From contig NZ_KE124774.1 of the NCBI RefSeq assembly GCF_000188155.2, forward strand, positions 1,680,356 through 1,744,355: a stretch of DNA of 64,000 bases, in the 5' to 3' direction. This document shows, piece by piece, positions 36,807 through 45,467 of the stretch. A model generated the notes under the pieces. It ran no database searches. It worked only from the letters and a program-made list of their open reading frames with translations, and was not told where the DNA came from. Made by a program: the position numbers and the translations under genes. The DNA comes from Methylocystis sp. ATCC 49242. GTDB lineage: Bacteria; Pseudomonadota; Alphaproteobacteria; Rhizobiales; Beijerinckiaceae. The first letter of the stretch is position 1; the number at the start of each line of letters is the position of its first letter.

Positions 36807-38975
36807 ATGATCGAACGCCTTAGTCCACTTCGGAGCGCAGCAACAACGGCGATCGTGCTCGTCCTGGGGCTGACGCCTGTTCCAGGCACCGAGCCCGGCG
36901 CGATGGAGGGAGGACAGTTGGCACCGCCTTCCGTGTTCACCTGGACCGGCCTTTACGCGGGCGCCAACTTCGGCCACGCTTGGGCCTCGAAAAACGCGAT
37001 CGGGCTCCGCTCGACCAATCTGGTCGATCTCACGACCATTGGCTTCGGCCCTGCTTCAGCTCTGAGCGCTTCCGGCGTCGCTGACGCAAGGCTCAACGGA
37101 TTATTCGCCGGCGGACAGGTTGGCTATAATTGGCAGTTCGCCAAGCAGTTTGTCGTGGGCGTAGAGGCTGATATTCAGGGTGCCAGCGTCGATGGCGGCG
37201 GCGGCCTCGCCAATGTGGCAGCGGCCCGCCTCGCGCCGCCCGCCTGGGCGGTGACCAGCGCGTCGCTCCGACGCAACCTCGAGTATATTGCCACGCTTCG
37301 CGGACGGTTCGGCTATGCCGCCACGCCAACCCTGTTGCTCTATGCGACGGGCGGCATCGCCCATGGCCGGGCGCGGGCTGGGATCGAACTGGAGCAGAGC
37401 CTGACGTCCTCGGATTTCGACGACGCCGAGGTCGAGGGTGAACATTACGGCAATCTGATGGGCTTTGTCATCGGCGGCGGGCTCGAGGCGGCGTTTGGAA
37501 GGCACGTCAGCGGGAAGCTTGAATACCTCTATTACGACCTCGGGACGCTGCGGCTCGGTACCCCTCGGATCGATCGGCTCGCCTATTTCAACTCCGCCTC
37601 CATGATCGACCTTCTCGCCGTCACGCGCCTATCGACCCGTTTCAATGGCCATCTGCTCCGCGCGGGCGTGAACTACCGCTTTGAGTGGAGCCGACCGCAA
37701 ACCTATAGCTCGGCGGCCGCTCCGCTCTTCGCAATCAATGACGACGCTGCGGAGCCAGACGAATCGCATCACGGAAACCCTCTTCAGGGATCGCCAAACG
37801 ACGTCTCCCAGCAGCTCGCCGAGGCGAAGGCGCGACCCGCGTCGCTGTTGCCCTTCGGGCCGCTTTCGCCCCTTCACGAGGCTTGGAAACTGCTGGACAA
37901 ACGCCTGCAGGAAGAGATCGGGCTCGACCTCGGGCTCAATTATACCTCGCTCTACCTGAGCGCGAACCGCATGCTCTCGCTCACTCAAAAAATCGAAAAC
38001 GAGGACCGGCCGCTCAGGCCCGCGCAAAACGAAGGGGCGAGCGGCGATCTCGATTTCTTCGGAAGGCTGCGGCTAAGCCCGCCCGGCGCGCGCTGGCCGC
38101 GGGCGATCGCCTTCGCCACCGAATGGCGCCATCCCTTCACCCTTGTGCCGCCCGGACGGCTCGGAGACGAAATCGGCTCCATCTGGGGGACCGCGAACGG
38201 ATTCAACAAATACGCCTATTCGCTCACCGAGCTTTATTGGGAGCAGGGGTCTCGCGAAGACGGGCTGATGTATCGGATCGGCCGCATGAAGCCGTCGAAT
38301 GTCTGGAAACGGGGGCGTTTCGTCAGCTCCAATGATAGCTTCCTGAACACAACGCTCTCGAGTACGCCGGCCATGGCGCTGCCCGGCGCGGGCTTAGGTG
38401 CGGCCGCCGCCGTCGCGCTCCCAGAAGACGTTTACATTCTCCTGGGCCTAAATGACGCCAACGGCTCAAATTATCAGCCGGGACATCCCGAACGCGGCGA
38501 GTTCTTTTATGGGCTCAGCCTGGGCGTCAAGCGGGGTAAGAGCAAGACCGGCACGGGACATTACTTCGTTACGCTTTGGCACCGGGATCGGCTGAAACTC
38601 CAAGATGTGCCAAGCGGCCAGGGGATCGCCTTTCACGTTGAGCAGGAAGTCGACTCGGAGACTAAGATCGTCCCGTTCGCGCGCTATTCCTATGGCTATG
38701 GGGCAGGCTTGCGCGTGCGTCAGTCCCTTGCGGTCGGGATGGGCGTGGAAAAGCCCTTTGACCGACAATCGGATCGCTTTGGGCTGGCCTTTTCCTGGGC
38801 GGAGCCCGTTAGCAATCCCAAACGCGACCAATATGGGTTCGAGGCGTTCTATCGCCTCGCCCTCACGCCCGATACGCAGCTGACCCCAGATCTGCAAATC
38901 ATCTTCGCTCCTGCTGACAATCCGCAGGCGTCGAGCGTGGTCGTCGGGGGCGTCAGGCTTCGTACGCTCTTTTGA
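36807..38975 (+). CDS. Outer-membrane fusion: Omp25-like barrel plus OprB-type carbohydrate porin
   Basis: This is a 722-residue protein with a signal peptide (residues 1-33). Residues about 45-290 are an OmpA/Omp25-type eight-strand barrel: FTWTGLYAGANFGHAW, GGQVGYNWQFAKQFVVGVEA, and a last strand LLRAGVNYRFEW. After a linker (295-355), residues about 365-722 resemble OprB porins: LGLNYTSLYLSANRML, GDLDFFGRLRL, ELYWEQG, YRIGRMKPSN, and a terminal VVVGGVRLRTLF ending in Phe as outer-membrane proteins do. Either part alone is common; one chain with both is unusual. It may form a small barrel tethered to a sugar or solute pore. There are no frameshifts. It is not in an operon. Confidence 0.78.
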   Translation: MIERLSPLRSAATTAIVLVLGLTPVPGTEPGAMEGGQLAPPSVFTWTGLYAGANFGHAWASKNAIGLRSTNLVDLTTIGFGPASALSASGVADARLNGLFAGGQVGYNWQFAKQFVVGVEADIQGASVDGGGGLANVAAARLAPPAWAVTSASLRRNLEYIATLRGRFGYAATPTLLLYATGGIAHGRARAGIELEQSLTSSDFDDAEVEGEHYGNLMGFVIGGGLEAAFGRHVSGKLEYLYYDLGTLRLGTPRIDRLAYFNSASMIDLLAVTRLSTRFNGHLLRAGVNYRFEWSRPQTYSSAAAPLFAINDDAAEPDESHHGNPLQGSPNDVSQQLAEAKARPASLLPFGPLSPLHEAWKLLDKRLQEEIGLDLGLNYTSLYLSANRMLSLTQKIENEDRPLRPAQNEGASGDLDFFGRLRLSPPGARWPRAIAFATEWRHPFTLVPPGRLGDEIGSIWGTANGFNKYAYSLTELYWEQGSREDGLMYRIGRMKPSNVWKRGRFVSSNDSFLNTTLSSTPAMALPGAGLGAAAAVALPEDVYILLGLNDANGSNYQPGHPERGEFFYGLSLGVKRGKSKTGTGHYFVTLWHRDRLKLQDVPSGQGIAFHVEQEVDSETKIVPFARYSYGYGAGLRVRQSLAVGMGVEKPFDRQSDRFGLAFSWAEPVSNPKRDQYGFEAFYRLALTPDTQLTPDLQIIFAPADNPQASSVVVGGVRLRTLF

Positions 38976-39600
38976 TCGCGGGTCGCGTTTTGGATTTGCA
39001 CCTGTCCCTACTGGACAATGGAGCCGAGCTTTCGCGACACAAAGGACCCTCGCTTCGGCATGGGGTTAGGCATTCTTCGCATCGCCGATCCGCATCGACG
39101 CGACAGACTTCTTCTCTTAAACGCCTTCGCTATTTTACTTTTGACGCTGCTCGGCGCGGCAGGCGAAAGCCTCGGCATGGATCGTGATCTCAAGGTCAAC
39201 ACCACCAAGCGGAGAACGCATTTGTGAAGTTGCATGGAATAAGGACCCCGCTTTTGGGGTGATTTGCATCCAATCGGGCCCCCCGGGGCAAAGGGTCCAC
39301 AGTGGCCTCCTGACGGGAGGGAGGCCGAGGTTGGGATGCTGGTTGTGGAAACGATTGCGAAGATTCGGCGCGTGTACGCGGCGGCGCAATACTCGAGCCA
39401 ATGAGCGGCGCGTTGTGTGACCGCGTGGCGGCGTAAAACCCGGCCACTTTGGGGCTGAGCTTTTCCGGATTCGATTCGGGAGGGCGGCCGGGGATGTTTG
39501 CGGTGGAGTCATCGTGGCCATACAGCTTGATGTCGATTTCGTTCTGGGTGATCAGGCTGAGCGGCGTGTCGCGCGAAGAGTCGCCAGCCTTCATCTTGCC
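38976..39600. other. Eroded region without a supported gene
   Basis: About 600 bases follow the porin gene. Several short frames overlap on both strands, but none has a ribosome site or recognisable motif. Phage-derived fragments begin after it, so it is probably decayed mobile DNA. Confidence 0.4.
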
Positions 39601-39609
39601 GCCAGCCGT

Positions 39610-39950
39610 TCATTCGTCGCTGCCATACATGCGCCACATGGCGGAGGTGAATGCAATCTCAGCGTCACGCTCCGGGTTAGCGCCCTCCTGCGCCAGATCA
39701 CGATTGACAAGGAACGCGTGCCCGAGCCCGGCAACGTCCAGAACGCCGCCCATGATCGAGCAATACGCCGAGTAGGACGCGAGCGGTTCGCCCTTCCAAC
39801 GCGGCTTGCCCTTGGCAATCCAGCCCTGAATGATCGTCAGGCAGTGCTTCACCAACTCCGGACGGTTTTCCTCAACCCAATTTTGAAGCTGCGGATGCTT
39901 GAAGGTGCGGCCCTTCTTCGGGTCGCGCTTCGCATCGAGCCGGATGACGA
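39610..39950 (-). pseudogene. Phage/plasmid primase-helicase, C-terminal fragment
   Basis: Read on the minus strand the frame gives VIRLDAKRDPKKGRTFKHPQ, NWVEENRPELVKHCLTIIQG and later SIMGGVLDVAGLGHAFL. This is the usual C-terminal pattern of phage and plasmid helicases (RLD..rP..R.Fkh, W..enR.eLv.a.L.l...Wi, GGiL..aG). The ATPase part upstream is absent: beyond about 39950 the sequence turns into an unrelated plus-strand tail (DEAAARKQIKDIPDVGKVAL). It is a fragment of an older mobile element. Confidence 0.6.
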
Positions 39951-40092
39951 GGCGGCGGCGCGCAAGCAGATCAAGGACATTCCCGACGTCGGCAAAGTCG
40001 CTCTTGCGGAAGTCATGAAATACAAGGAAAAATTCACGCCGCCGAACAAGAGCTCGGGCGACGACAAGTAGTATCGCCGCCCGCGCTTCTTT

Positions 40093-40368
40093 TTAGCCGC
40101 TGAGCGCGCGCTTCATGACGCGCGCCGCCGCCACGTAGCTGCCAAGCCGTTCGTTGAACAGGCTGCAATAGTCACCTGGCAGTACGTCGCTACAGTTCCA
40201 CACCAGACCGCACGCCTCTGTGAGCGTGATCTGACGCTCTTCGAACTCAACTGTCGGCTCGGGCGCGCCGGGCCGACAGTTGATGAACAGCTCGATCGCC
40301 TCGAGGAAAGCGTCACGGACGTGGCTCTTGGCGTGGCCGCCATTGCGGTCGTAGGCGTAATGTTTCAT
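40093..40368 (-). CDS. Hypothetical protein, 91 residues, phage-type
   Basis: The frame starts MKHYAYDRNGGHAKSHVRDA and contains LTEACGLVWNCSDVLPGDYC. It has even composition, no membrane segment and no known catalytic motif. Its convincing codon usage and position among phage remnants suggest a small phage or plasmid accessory gene. Confidence 0.5.
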   Translation of the reverse strand: MKHYAYDRNGGHAKSHVRDAFLEAIELFINCRPGAPEPTVEFEERQITLTEACGLVWNCSDVLPGDYCSLFNERLGSYVAAARVMKRALSG

Positions 40369-40710
40369 TTAAGCTCTGCCTTTCGTTTTGCTGATAACGA
40401 AAGGCCGGGCGGACGCCCCGATCTCGCTCGCGCCGCCTCGGCCTCATTTAGAGGCCATGCCATGCCTTGCCGCGTTACATCGCCGCTACAGCGCGGCAAT
40501 GCACTTCGCGCCTGCGATCGGGTCGGCGGGAGGAATTATTTGTAGGCTCGCATGAAGGCGGCCCTTTGGCAAACTAAGCAGGCGCCCGATTTCGACTGGC
40601 GGCCGGTGCGATCAATGCCGACGGTGCGATCAACCGCCGCATGAAGTGCAGCGCCTTCCGCGCATATCCCGAGCCGCCCGCGAAAGGACGGGCGAAAGGG
40701 AGTGAAAACG

Positions 40711-40791
40711 ATGAGCATTGGCTTTCAAGCGCTATTCCTGCTGGCGCTCTTCGCCGCCGTCGGCGCCATGTCGGCGATTCTCGTGCTGTAA
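40711..40791 (+). CDS. Very small membrane protein, 26 residues
   Basis: An ATG preceded by AAAGGGAGTGAAAACG (good ribosome site) opens a 26-codon frame. It starts MSIGFQALFLLALFAAVGAM and ends in SAILVL, a single membrane helix covering almost the whole protein. Size and form recall short regulatory or toxin-like membrane peptides. No partner is evident. Confidence 0.4.
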   Translation: MSIGFQALFLLALFAAVGAMSAILVL

Positions 40792-41389
40792 CTAGACAAT
40801 CTGGCCGCGCGCATCGTCAAACCTTGACTTTACGCGCCGTGCGGCCAGATTTTGCCACTCCTGAATTAGACACGGTTTGCCCGCGTCCTGCGCCTCATAC
40901 GGCGACGCGGTTGCTTCTTCCAGCGGACGCGCGGGCATTTCAAAAAGCGAAGCCGCAGAGCGCAGGAACGCTCCACGGCCTCTTGATCGCCCCTCCGCGC
41001 AGTCGGAAACGCCCCTTGTAGAACCTGGACGCCTCCCATGACACCCTCAATCGGCTCCTGCCGCCCTCCGGCCATATCGACCGCTCGGCCGTGCTCAAAG
41101 ATGGGCATCGCCAGTATTGGTAGATGGAAGCCCACGGCTGGAGGTTCGGCCGCTGTCTGTCCTATTCATGGCACGTGAGCGGGCGATGCGCGATAGGGCC
41201 CAAGCGCCGCCCAGGCCGCGGGTCAGACAGCTGCTCGCGCGCCCTCCGTCAAGGGTGTCATGGCGCTCAATGTGTCGACACCATTCCGACACCAATCTGG
41301 CTTCCGACTGTGTACCCCCTGCTTGGGCCCAGTGACGGACTTCCTCACAGGCTTGACGCCATCCGTCAATTTGTTCTTTCTTTGTTCAC

Positions 41390-41761
41390 ATGGCGAGACG
41401 GCGCATCCCTGAGAACACGAGCGACTATTCCAGATGGTTGGCGGGCGAGATCTCGGATCGGTCGGCTGGCATTCGGCTGAGCCCGACGACCTCGCTTTTC
41501 GTCGGGATGGCGCTCGAGGGCTACGCCGAGTCGCTGGATCAGCGGGAAGCCGGCGAGTTGCCCTTTATCGTGACAGCCATCGATCCGGATGGTGGGTCCG
41601 AGGTCATTGCGGCCGCGAAGAACCTCCATGTGGCAACGGCCGCGTTTACTGCCTCTGTCGTCGCGCGTCCCAAAAGCCGAATCGTGCTTCGACACGGCGC
41701 AAGGGTTATTTCCGAGAATCGGGCGCAAGAAGCGACCTCAGTGACCAAGGCCATGGAGTGA
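41390..41761 (+). CDS. Hypothetical protein, 123 residues
   Basis: The frame begins MARRRIPENTSDYSRWLAGE and shows mixed alpha/beta composition with FIVTAIDPDGGSEVIAAAKN. The 5' region (TTTGTTCACATG) has no strong ribosome site. No family is recognised. It lies just outside the left repeat of the tRNA-Gln element. Confidence 0.4.
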   Translation: MARRRIPENTSDYSRWLAGEISDRSAGIRLSPTTSLFVGMALEGYAESLDQREAGELPFIVTAIDPDGGSEVIAAAKNLHVATAAFTASVVARPKSRIVLRHGARVISENRAQEATSVTKAME

Positions 41762-41888
41762 CGCGCCGATCGCAATTTCGGGCGGCTGAATGTGGGGATA
41801 CGCGTCGACCATTTGGTGACACCGAAGTGACACAGGCGCAGGTGCGCCGTGACATGAATTTGCAAATATCTGATTTTATTAGAAAAAT

Positions 41889-41938
41889 AGTGGCTGGGGG
41901 ACCTGGATTCGAACCAAGATTAACGGAGTCAGAGTCCG
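41889..41938 (-). other. attL: 50-bp copy of the tRNA-Gln 3' end
   Basis: This 50-bp stretch is identical to 57901-57950. It covers the 3' part of tRNA-Gln (anticodon stem to CCA) and diverges immediately outside on both sides. The integrase gene starts 57 bases further in. It marks the left boundary of the integrative element. Confidence 0.92.
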
Positions 41939-41994
41939 GCCGTGATCATTGTTCTATAAGGGTTTTCTCAATCCGCGCCGCGCACGCGCCGCGT

Positions 41995-43185
41995 CTACTC
42001 GCCCTTTCCTAAGATCAAATCCGCAGCTGCCGCCAGTTCGTCCGCGTGATCATGCTGCGGGAAAAGATGGCCATATGTATCCAGCGTGACGCTGATGTTC
42101 GAATGGCCGAGCCGCTCTTGAACGATCTTCGCCGGGAGCGCGAGGCCGCCGTCTTCCTTTCGATTGATCATCCAAGAGGCGCAGAAATGCCGGAGGCTAT
42201 GCAGCCCGGTATATTTCGCCCTGCCCTCCTTCGTGACGACACCGGCGGCGACACAAACGGGCTTTAGCCCACGGTTCACAATGTTCTGATGCAGCTCGAT
42301 CGTCCCCTTCCCCGTAGGAAAGACGAGGTCGCCCGGCGGGCAGGCGACCTTCCATTCGCGCAGGACATTCACCAGGGCACGCGGGATTGGGACAACCCGC
42401 TCGCCGGCGACCGTCTTGGGCGCACCGATCGACTTGTAACGGTCTGCGCGCTGTCTGACGTGGATTTCCCCGCGCGATAGGTCGACGTCACCCCAATGGA
42501 GGCCACGCAACTCGGAGCTGCGCAGGCCGGCGAAAATCGCCGTCATCAGCAATGGCCGCCAGCGTCCTTTCGCGGCCGTCAGAATGGCCCGGATCTCATC
42601 CCGCGTGGGAACGTCCACCCCAACCTTGATCTTGCCGCGCTGGCGCGCCTCCGCCTGCCGCTCGATGCCGGCGTGGCGACGCGCGCGAACGTCGCGGACG
42701 ACGTTTTTCGCGAGCAGGCCCCTTTCCTGGGCGTCGGAGAGCATCGATCCAAGGCTGCGCACGATCCTCTTTATCATCGCCGGCGAGCGGGGCTTGTCGA
42801 ACGGGGCCGAGCCGGCTCGCATCGCGTCTTCGAACGCGCGGACCATCGGCGGCGTTATTGCCGAAAGCCTCGTCGTGCCCATCGCAGGGAGAATATGCAA
42901 CTGAATGTGTTGCTCGTAAGCCTCAACGGTCGTTCGCTCGAGCTGTCGCCCTTCACAGCTCGAGATCCACAAGCGCGCTGCCTCACGCACGGTTATCGTC
43001 GCGCTGTCGGCGACGTGGACCCCTGCCCTAACGTCGACTCGGGCGCTCTCATGCCATCTGACGGCGTCGCCCTTCCGCTTGAAACTCTTCTGCCGCCGCA
43101 CCCCACCGGCGTCGGTATAATCGGCGAGCCAGATTTCATATTCCTCGCCCTTGCGGGTGCGACGAGTGCGCTTGCGGACGCTCAT
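41995..43185 (-). CDS. int: Tyrosine recombinase, integrase of the tRNA-Gln element
   Basis: This is a 396-residue intact integrase. An N-terminal arm-binding domain (DYTDAGGVRRQKSFKRKGDA), a SAM-like core-binding domain (residues about 70-165) and a catalytic domain are all present. Its active-site residues are in GLRSSELRGLHW (Arg), HSLRHFCASW (HxxR), RLGHSNISVTLDTYGHLFP (His and Tyr nucleophile). It would recombine the 50-bp att sequences. Its 3' end faces attL, and it overlaps the upstream regulator gene by 4 bases. Confidence 0.93.
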   Translation of the reverse strand: MSVRKRTRRTRKGEEYEIWLADYTDAGGVRRQKSFKRKGDAVRWHESARVDVRAGVHVADSATITVREAARLWISSCEGRQLERTTVEAYEQHIQLHILPAMGTTRLSAITPPMVRAFEDAMRAGSAPFDKPRSPAMIKRIVRSLGSMLSDAQERGLLAKNVVRDVRARRHAGIERQAEARQRGKIKVGVDVPTRDEIRAILTAAKGRWRPLLMTAIFAGLRSSELRGLHWGDVDLSRGEIHVRQRADRYKSIGAPKTVAGERVVPIPRALVNVLREWKVACPPGDLVFPTGKGTIELHQNIVNRGLKPVCVAAGVVTKEGRAKYTGLHSLRHFCASWMINRKEDGGLALPAKIVQERLGHSNISVTLDTYGHLFPQHDHADELAAAADLILGKGE

Positions 43186-43832
43186 TTTTCAATCTCCGCA
43201 AGCTCTCGTTCAACTTGAGCGACGATCTTCGAGAGATTCATTGTCGAAACGTGACGACTTCCCGAACCTTCCTCCATCGCCAAAATTGGGCCGATCACGT
43301 CCTTTCCGCGAACGCGAATAGCCCACACCTCTTGCAACGGATTGCCGACGTTAACGACCTTGCCCGGTCCCGATATTTCCCCTTGGATTGGGAATGTTGG
43401 CGCTGCGATCTTAAAGTTCTCGGCGCGCATTCCAATCTTTGGTTTCCAAACCGAAGACATGCAATTGAAGACCATAAAAAGGCGGAGGTGTTCGACTTCG
43501 TAAGGCCAGGCGTCCAGATTGCATTCCGCGGTCGTGGGCGACTCCCATTCTTCGCGAAACGCTGGACCTATCTTGCGCTCCCAATAAACATTCACGATGA
43601 CCTGTATTTGCGCGGGCCCTAGGCCCATCTCGAATAGTTCCATGGCGAAAATGAGCGTGTAAATTTCGTTCCGTCCGTAATCCACCCTCCCGCCCTTACC
43701 AGGCTTATCGCCCCGCGGGATTCCGAGCTTTTGCAGATTTTGAACGCGCCCTCGAAGCGCGCCTTTAACGACATCGGGGTTTCCCCAGTAGAGCCGGCTT
43801 AGCAGTTCCATTGTCTGCGAATAGGTCGCCAC
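43182..43832 (-). CDS. Probable element repressor/regulator with MerR-like N-terminal domain
   Basis: This is a 216-residue protein. Residues about 5-75 (GRVQNLQKLGIPRGDKPG, RVDYGRNEIYTLIFAMELFE) resemble the winged HTH of MerR-type proteins; the rest is unassigned. The stop overlaps the int start (ATGA), so both are co-transcribed. It is divergent from the Xis-like and replication genes across a 145-bp region with palindromes, the usual place of a lysogeny-type repressor. Repressor function is inferred from position. Confidence 0.6.
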   Translation of the reverse strand: MATYSQTMELLSRLYWGNPDVVKGALRGRVQNLQKLGIPRGDKPGKGGRVDYGRNEIYTLIFAMELFEMGLGPAQIQVIVNVYWERKIGPAFREEWESPTTAECNLDAWPYEVEHLRLFMVFNCMSSVWKPKIGMRAENFKIAAPTFPIQGEISGPGKVVNVGNPLQEVWAIRVRGKDVIGPILAMEEGSGSRHVSTMNLSKIVAQVERELAEIEK

Positions 43833-43977
43833 GTCGCCAAACTCCTCAAGATCGGCAACGGCGTAACCACAGACTTGTGTTTCGTGTCAATTGCGATTAG
43901 GAAGATCAAAGCATAACCACAATGTTATGTTTCTAGACAATCCTGTCACGGTTTGGCTTTAGTCAAACGGAGGAGCA
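43833..43977. promoter_or_regulatory. Divergent control region of the element
   Basis: This 145-bp AT-rich region lies between the repressor/int operon and the replication operon. It contains CATAAC-cacaat-GTTATG (perfect 6-bp arms, 43912-43929), an 18-bp near-palindrome GTTTGGCTTTAGTCAAAC (43951-43968) just before the ribosome site, and a half-site repeat GCGTAACCACA (43861) / GCATAACCACA (43911). These are candidate operators; exact promoters are not resolved. Confidence 0.6.
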
Positions 43978-44208
43978 ATGAACCAGAGCCCTAATTCGAT
44001 CGCCGACGACCTCCTCGAGGGCGCTGACGAGATTTCCATTTTTCTCTTCGGAGAACACGACGACAAGCGCCGCGTCTATCATCTGATCGCCCGCGGCCAT
44101 CTGCCTAGCTTCAGGATCGGCAAAAAGATTTTCGCGAGAAAATCAGCGCTGCTCAAGCATCTCTCTGATCTCGAGGCGAATGGCACGAAAGGCGGCAAGG
44201 CCGCGTAA
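43978..44208 (+). CDS. Xis/AlpA-like small DNA-binding protein
   Basis: This 76-residue protein has a strong ribosome site (GGAGGAGCAATG). Residues 25-62 (YHLIARGHLPSFRIGKKIFA) match the winged-helix excisionase fold (MerR-like, HTH_17), where a reading helix is followed by the wing RIGKKIFARKSAL. In satellites and prophages such proteins control excision and the early operon. It is the first gene of the plus-strand replication operon. Confidence 0.75.
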   Translation: MNQSPNSIADDLLEGADEISIFLFGEHDDKRRVYHLIARGHLPSFRIGKKIFARKSALLKHLSDLEANGTKGGKAA

Positions 44209-44325
44209 ACGAGAAAGGCCGGATCGGTGGCACGATCCGGCCTTTAACTCTGCCCGCAAGTCTCTGAAAACTTGCGGAATTCCCCCACCTGCTAAAATAG
44301 GGAACGCCTATGCGGCGTATTGGCA

Positions 44326-44586
44326 ATGTCCAACAAAACAACAACCAAGTCAATCCAAAAAATCATCCCATTTCCAAGAATTAAGCCCGAATTTTTGGTG
44401 CTCGACCACCGCGAAAATCCAGACGGCTCGCGAACTTTCTGGCTTGAAACCGACGACGCCGACATGCCGGGGATCGTCGCGCAGTCGCGCGACTACGCCA
44501 AAATTCTGCAAGTCGCGGACGAAATTTTAGCGAAAGGAAACGCTCGCCTTTTCGATCTCTACGCGAGCGGACGCTTGTGCGAATGA
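44326..44586 (+). CDS. Hypothetical protein, 86 residues
   Basis: The ATG at 44326 starts MSNKTTTKSIQKIIPFPRIK; the middle has a beta-rich part (FLVLDHRENPDGSRTFWLET). Its stop overlaps the primase start (ATGA), so it belongs to the replication operon. No family is recognised; it might be a primase accessory protein. Confidence 0.6.
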   Translation: MSNKTTTKSIQKIIPFPRIKPEFLVLDHRENPDGSRTFWLETDDADMPGIVAQSRDYAKILQVADEILAKGNARLFDLYASGRLCE

Positions 44587-45467
44587 CGGCGGCGCAGATC
44601 TCCCGTTCGCTGCGCGGCTTCCCATCCGGCCACGGCTGGCTATGTCGCTGTCCATGCGATGACCACGGAAGGGGGCGCGGCGACCGCGCCCCGTCATTGT
44701 CCATTTGCGACGGCGACTACGGACGCCTGCTCGTCCATTGCTTCGCCGGATGTGAGCCCGTCGAAGTGCTTGACTCTCTGCGCCGGCGCGGCCTGCTCGA
44801 TGACCGACCGGCGAGCCGCAATGAGCCGAAGCCGCGGCGCCCGGCGCCGGAACCGCTGCATGAGCCGGATGAACGCGCGCTGGCGCTGTGGCGCGAGGCT
44901 GTGCCGATCGAAGGGACGCCGGCAGAGCGCTATCTGATAGCGCGCGGCATCCGTTACGCGCCGCCGTCGCTGCGCTACCTGGCCGCTGCGGAATACATGC
45001 GGGGACGGGTTTATTTGCCGGCGATGATGGCCGCCGTGCAGGCGCCCGACCGTCGCCTTGTCGCGTGTCAGCTGACGTTTTTGGACCCGCGCGGCGATCG
45101 AAAGGCGCAGGTCGCGACGCCTCGCCGCACGTATGGCGCGCTCGGCGCTGGCGCCGTGAGGCTCGATCACGTCGACGAAGTGCTCGGGCTCTCCGAGGGC
45201 GTCGAGACGGCTTTGAGCGCGATGGCGCTCTATGGCGTGCCGACCTGGGCTTGCCTCGGAGCCTCGCGAATGAGTCGCGTCGCCATCCCGAAGAATCTGC
45301 GTCATCTGATTGTCTTCGCGGACGCCGACGAGCCAGGCCGCGCCGCTGCTGCGCGAGTCCGCGAGGCGCATCCCGACATTCGCGTATCCGTTCGTTTCCC
45401 AGACGCCCCGCACGGCGATTTTAACGACGTACTGCGCGCCGCCAACAGCGCGGAGGTGGCGGCATGA
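44583..45467 (+). CDS. Zinc-finger/Toprim primase
   Basis: This is a 294-residue protein. The N-terminal zinc ribbon WLCRCPCDDHGRGRGDRAPS plus LLVHCFAGCEPV resembles CHC2-type primase fingers. A middle domain (RYLIARGIRYAPPSLRYLAA) is followed by a Toprim domain with LSEGVETALSAM (Glu), CLGASRM and VFADADEPGRAAA (DxD). This layout occurs in phage and satellite primases (DUF7146/Toprim_3). It would prime replication of the excised element. The ATG at 44583 overlaps the previous stop; a GTG six bases upstream is possible. It overlaps the helicase gene by 4 bases. Confidence 0.85.
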   Translation: MTAAQISRSLRGFPSGHGWLCRCPCDDHGRGRGDRAPSLSICDGDYGRLLVHCFAGCEPVEVLDSLRRRGLLDDRPASRNEPKPRRPAPEPLHEPDERALALWREAVPIEGTPAERYLIARGIRYAPPSLRYLAAAEYMRGRVYLPAMMAAVQAPDRRLVACQLTFLDPRGDRKAQVATPRRTYGALGAGAVRLDHVDEVLGLSEGVETALSAMALYGVPTWACLGASRMSRVAIPKNLRHLIVFADADEPGRAAAARVREAHPDIRVSVRFPDAPHGDFNDVLRAANSAEVAA

